Shown one piece after another: positions 62,804 to 64,000 of a DNA stretch of 64,000 nucleotides. Made by a program: the position numbers and the translations under genes. Origin of the DNA: DATBVX01 sp963724625 (GTDB taxonomy: Bacteria; Pseudomonadota; Gammaproteobacteria; Steroidobacterales; Steroidobacteraceae); NCBI GenBank assembly GCA_963724625.1, contig CAVRVO010000013.1:496001-560000 (forward strand), in the 5' to 3' direction. The stretch's first letter is position 1. Each line of letters starts with the position of its first letter. The notes beneath the pieces are model-generated. The model had not been told where the DNA came from. It did not search any database and saw nothing but the letters and a program-made list of their open reading frames with translations.

Positions 62804-63499
62804 ATGTCCGAGGACAGTGCGTACCAGGCGCTGGCAGCGAGAGTCGAGCAGCTCACTCACCAGCTCGGTGTGATGGAAGATGTGCATGCGGTGCGTTGCC
62901 TGCACTTCATCTACGGCTACTACATCGACATGTGCCTGTACGACGAGGCCTGCGCCCTGTTCGCCGACGATGGTGCCGTGCGCTTTCTCAATGGCCTCTA
63001 CAAGGGGCGCGCCGGCGTGCGACGCCTGTATTGCGACTGGTTCCGCAAGACCTTCACCAAGGGCCACAACGGCCCGGTGTACGGATTCCTCCTCGATCAC
63101 CTGCAGATGCAGGATATCGTCACGGTCGCCCCGGATCGCCGTTCCGCACGTGCGCGTTTCCGGGCTCTCAACATGATCGGTTACCACGACAAGAAGCCCG
63201 ACCCGCCCGAGCACATGCCACAGCAATTCTGGGGCGGTGGAATCTACGAGAATGTGTACGTCAAGGATGCCGGGAAGTGGAAGATCAAGCTGCTCGACTA
63301 TGTCGGCCGTTGGCAGGCGCCCTACGAACAGGGCTGGGCGCACAGCAGCGGGCATCTGCCACCGTTTGAAAAGACCTATCCCGAAAACCCGCTCGGTCCC
63401 GACGAAATCCTCGCTGAGATGCCCTACTCCTGGCCCGAGACCAGCGTCGTTCCGTTTCACTACGAACACCCGATTACCGGCGAAGAGTGGAAGCCATGA
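62804..63499 (+). CDS. SnoaL-like (NTF2-fold) protein
   Basis: A 231-residue protein of the SnoaL_4-type cone fold: an N-terminal helix (ARVEQLTHQLGVMEDVHAVR) leads into the fold with YGYYIDMCLYDEACALFADD, YKGRAGVRRLYCDWF, a central strand region, and GGGIYENVYVKDAGKWKIKL. Such domains act as small isomerases, dehydratases, hydroxylase subunits or ligand-binding proteins; the reaction cannot be inferred. ATG 62804 is chosen over an upstream ATG at 62732 because the extra N-terminus is low-complexity. Its stop overlaps the next start as ATGA. Confidence 0.82.
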   Translation: MSEDSAYQALAARVEQLTHQLGVMEDVHAVRCLHFIYGYYIDMCLYDEACALFADDGAVRFLNGLYKGRAGVRRLYCDWFRKTFTKGHNGPVYGFLLDHLQMQDIVTVAPDRRSARARFRALNMIGYHDKKPDPPEHMPQQFWGGGIYENVYVKDAGKWKIKLLDYVGRWQAPYEQGWAHSSGHLPPFEKTYPENPLGPDEILAEMPYSWPETSVVPFHYEHPITGEEWKP

Positions 63500-64000
63500 G
63501 CAAGGCGCGAACTCTGCTGGTCGCGTGCTTACTTCTGTTCGGCACCATGGCCCGCGCGGGCACAGAGGATGACTGGGTAAGTTACAACCGCACCCTCACG
63601 TCGGAACGCTTCGCTCCGCATGCGCAGATCACCCGCGACAACGTGGCACAGCTCGCGATTGTCTGCAGCTACGACACGCACGATCAGATGAGCTTTCAGA
63701 CCGGGCCCATCGTCATCAACGGCACGCTCTACGGCACCACCGACACCGACACTTTTGCGCTCGATGCCAGCAACTGCCAGCAACGTTGGCGAGTACACGA
63801 GGACGCGAAGACTGCCTTTCGCACCAACCGGGGCGCCGCCTACCTGGAGGGCCGGCTGTTCCGCGGGTTGCAGGATGGGCGCGTGGTCGCGTACGACGCC
63901 GCGAGTGGCCGACGCTTGTGGGAGACCCGCATCGCCGATGGCAAGAAGGGCGAGAGTGTTCCGGCTGCGCCGATCGCCTGGTCGGGACTTGTCTTCATCG
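63496..64000 (+). CDS. PQQ-dependent dehydrogenase-like protein, 5' part only
   Basis: The gene starts at ATG 63496, overlapping the SnoaL-like stop, and runs off the window after about 168 codons. A signal peptide (LLVACLLLFGTMARAG) is followed by the quinoprotein opening DDWVSYNRTLTSERFAPHAQ and two beta-propeller repeats (TDTFALDASNCQQRWRVHED; GRVVAYDAASGRRLWETRI), typical of methanol/alcohol dehydrogenase-type PQQ enzymes in the periplasm. The catalytic Asp and disulfide regions are beyond the end. The translational coupling with a SnoaL-like protein is unexplained. Confidence 0.88.
   Translation, partial: MSKARTLLVACLLLFGTMARAGTEDDWVSYNRTLTSERFAPHAQITRDNVAQLAIVCSYDTHDQMSFQTGPIVINGTLYGTTDTDTFALDASNCQQRWRVHEDAKTAFRTNRGAAYLEGRLFRGLQDGRVVAYDAASGRRLWETRIADGKKGESVPAAPIAWSGLVFI

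Noticed and set aside
1..64000. CRISPR arrays, prophage or insertion sequences
   Set aside because: No direct-repeat array, transposase, integrase or phage structural gene was found on either strand.

Overview
The window is GC-rich chromosomal DNA, probably from an uncultured gammaproteobacterium near the Steroidobacterales/Nevskiales. That placement is inferred from gene order (dksA-gluQ; rimP-nusA-infB-rbfA-truB-rpsO-pnp) and from a lifestyle combining TonB-dependent uptake, molybdenum hydroxylases and protocatechuate meta-cleavage. I see no rRNA, tRNA, CRISPR array, transposase or phage gene.

Region 1 (1-9,015) is a tightly coupled heme operon: an atypical short hemA, a hemC-hemD fusion, hemB, hemL, a histidine kinase and response regulator, then hemE and hemN. 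hemN carries a frameshift. Region 2 (9,016-10,931) is a 554-bp leader with a sigma-54-like promoter and a clear GEMM-I cyclic-di-GMP riboswitch ahead of an exported di-heme oxidoreductase. Region 3 (10,957-32,345) is housekeeping. On the minus strand lie serS, rarA, a VanZ-like gene, lolA, ftsK, ald and the pnp-to-rimP operon, whose leader contains two tandem intrinsic terminators. On the plus strand lie trxB, a DUF482 gene, aat, a dksA lacking two zinc cysteines, gluQ and phaR. A 154-bp quasi-palindrome fills the gap between phaR and pnp.

Region 4 (32,518-64,000) is accessory and catabolic. It holds an S9 peptidase, a quinone oxidoreductase and every enzyme of the protocatechuate 4,5-cleavage pathway, split into two blocks: ligK-ligU at 36-38 kb, and ligJ, ligC, ligB, ligA, ligI at 52-59 kb. 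Between and beyond them are an MFS transporter, a TonB-dependent receptor, a LysR regulator, an IlvD/Edd dehydratase, a FAD oxidoreductase, a PaoABC-like Tat-exported molybdenum hydroxylase with its own cytochrome b (co-transcribed with ligJ), an aldo/keto reductase, an exported GlcG/HbpS-like protein, an aldehyde dehydrogenase, a Rieske O-demethylase/ring hydroxylase, a glutathione S-transferase, a SnoaL-like protein and the start of a PQQ dehydrogenase. Together these suggest a locus for importing a methoxylated, lignin-type aromatic, trimming it to protocatechuate or gallate, and converting that to pyruvate and oxaloacetate.

At least five genes (hemN, the TonB receptor, the molybdenum subunit, ligB, the aldehyde dehydrogenase) show single-base frame changes inside otherwise well-conserved proteins. 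Four of them have a net +1 base. This is more like indel errors in the assembly than gene decay, but the sequence alone cannot decide.
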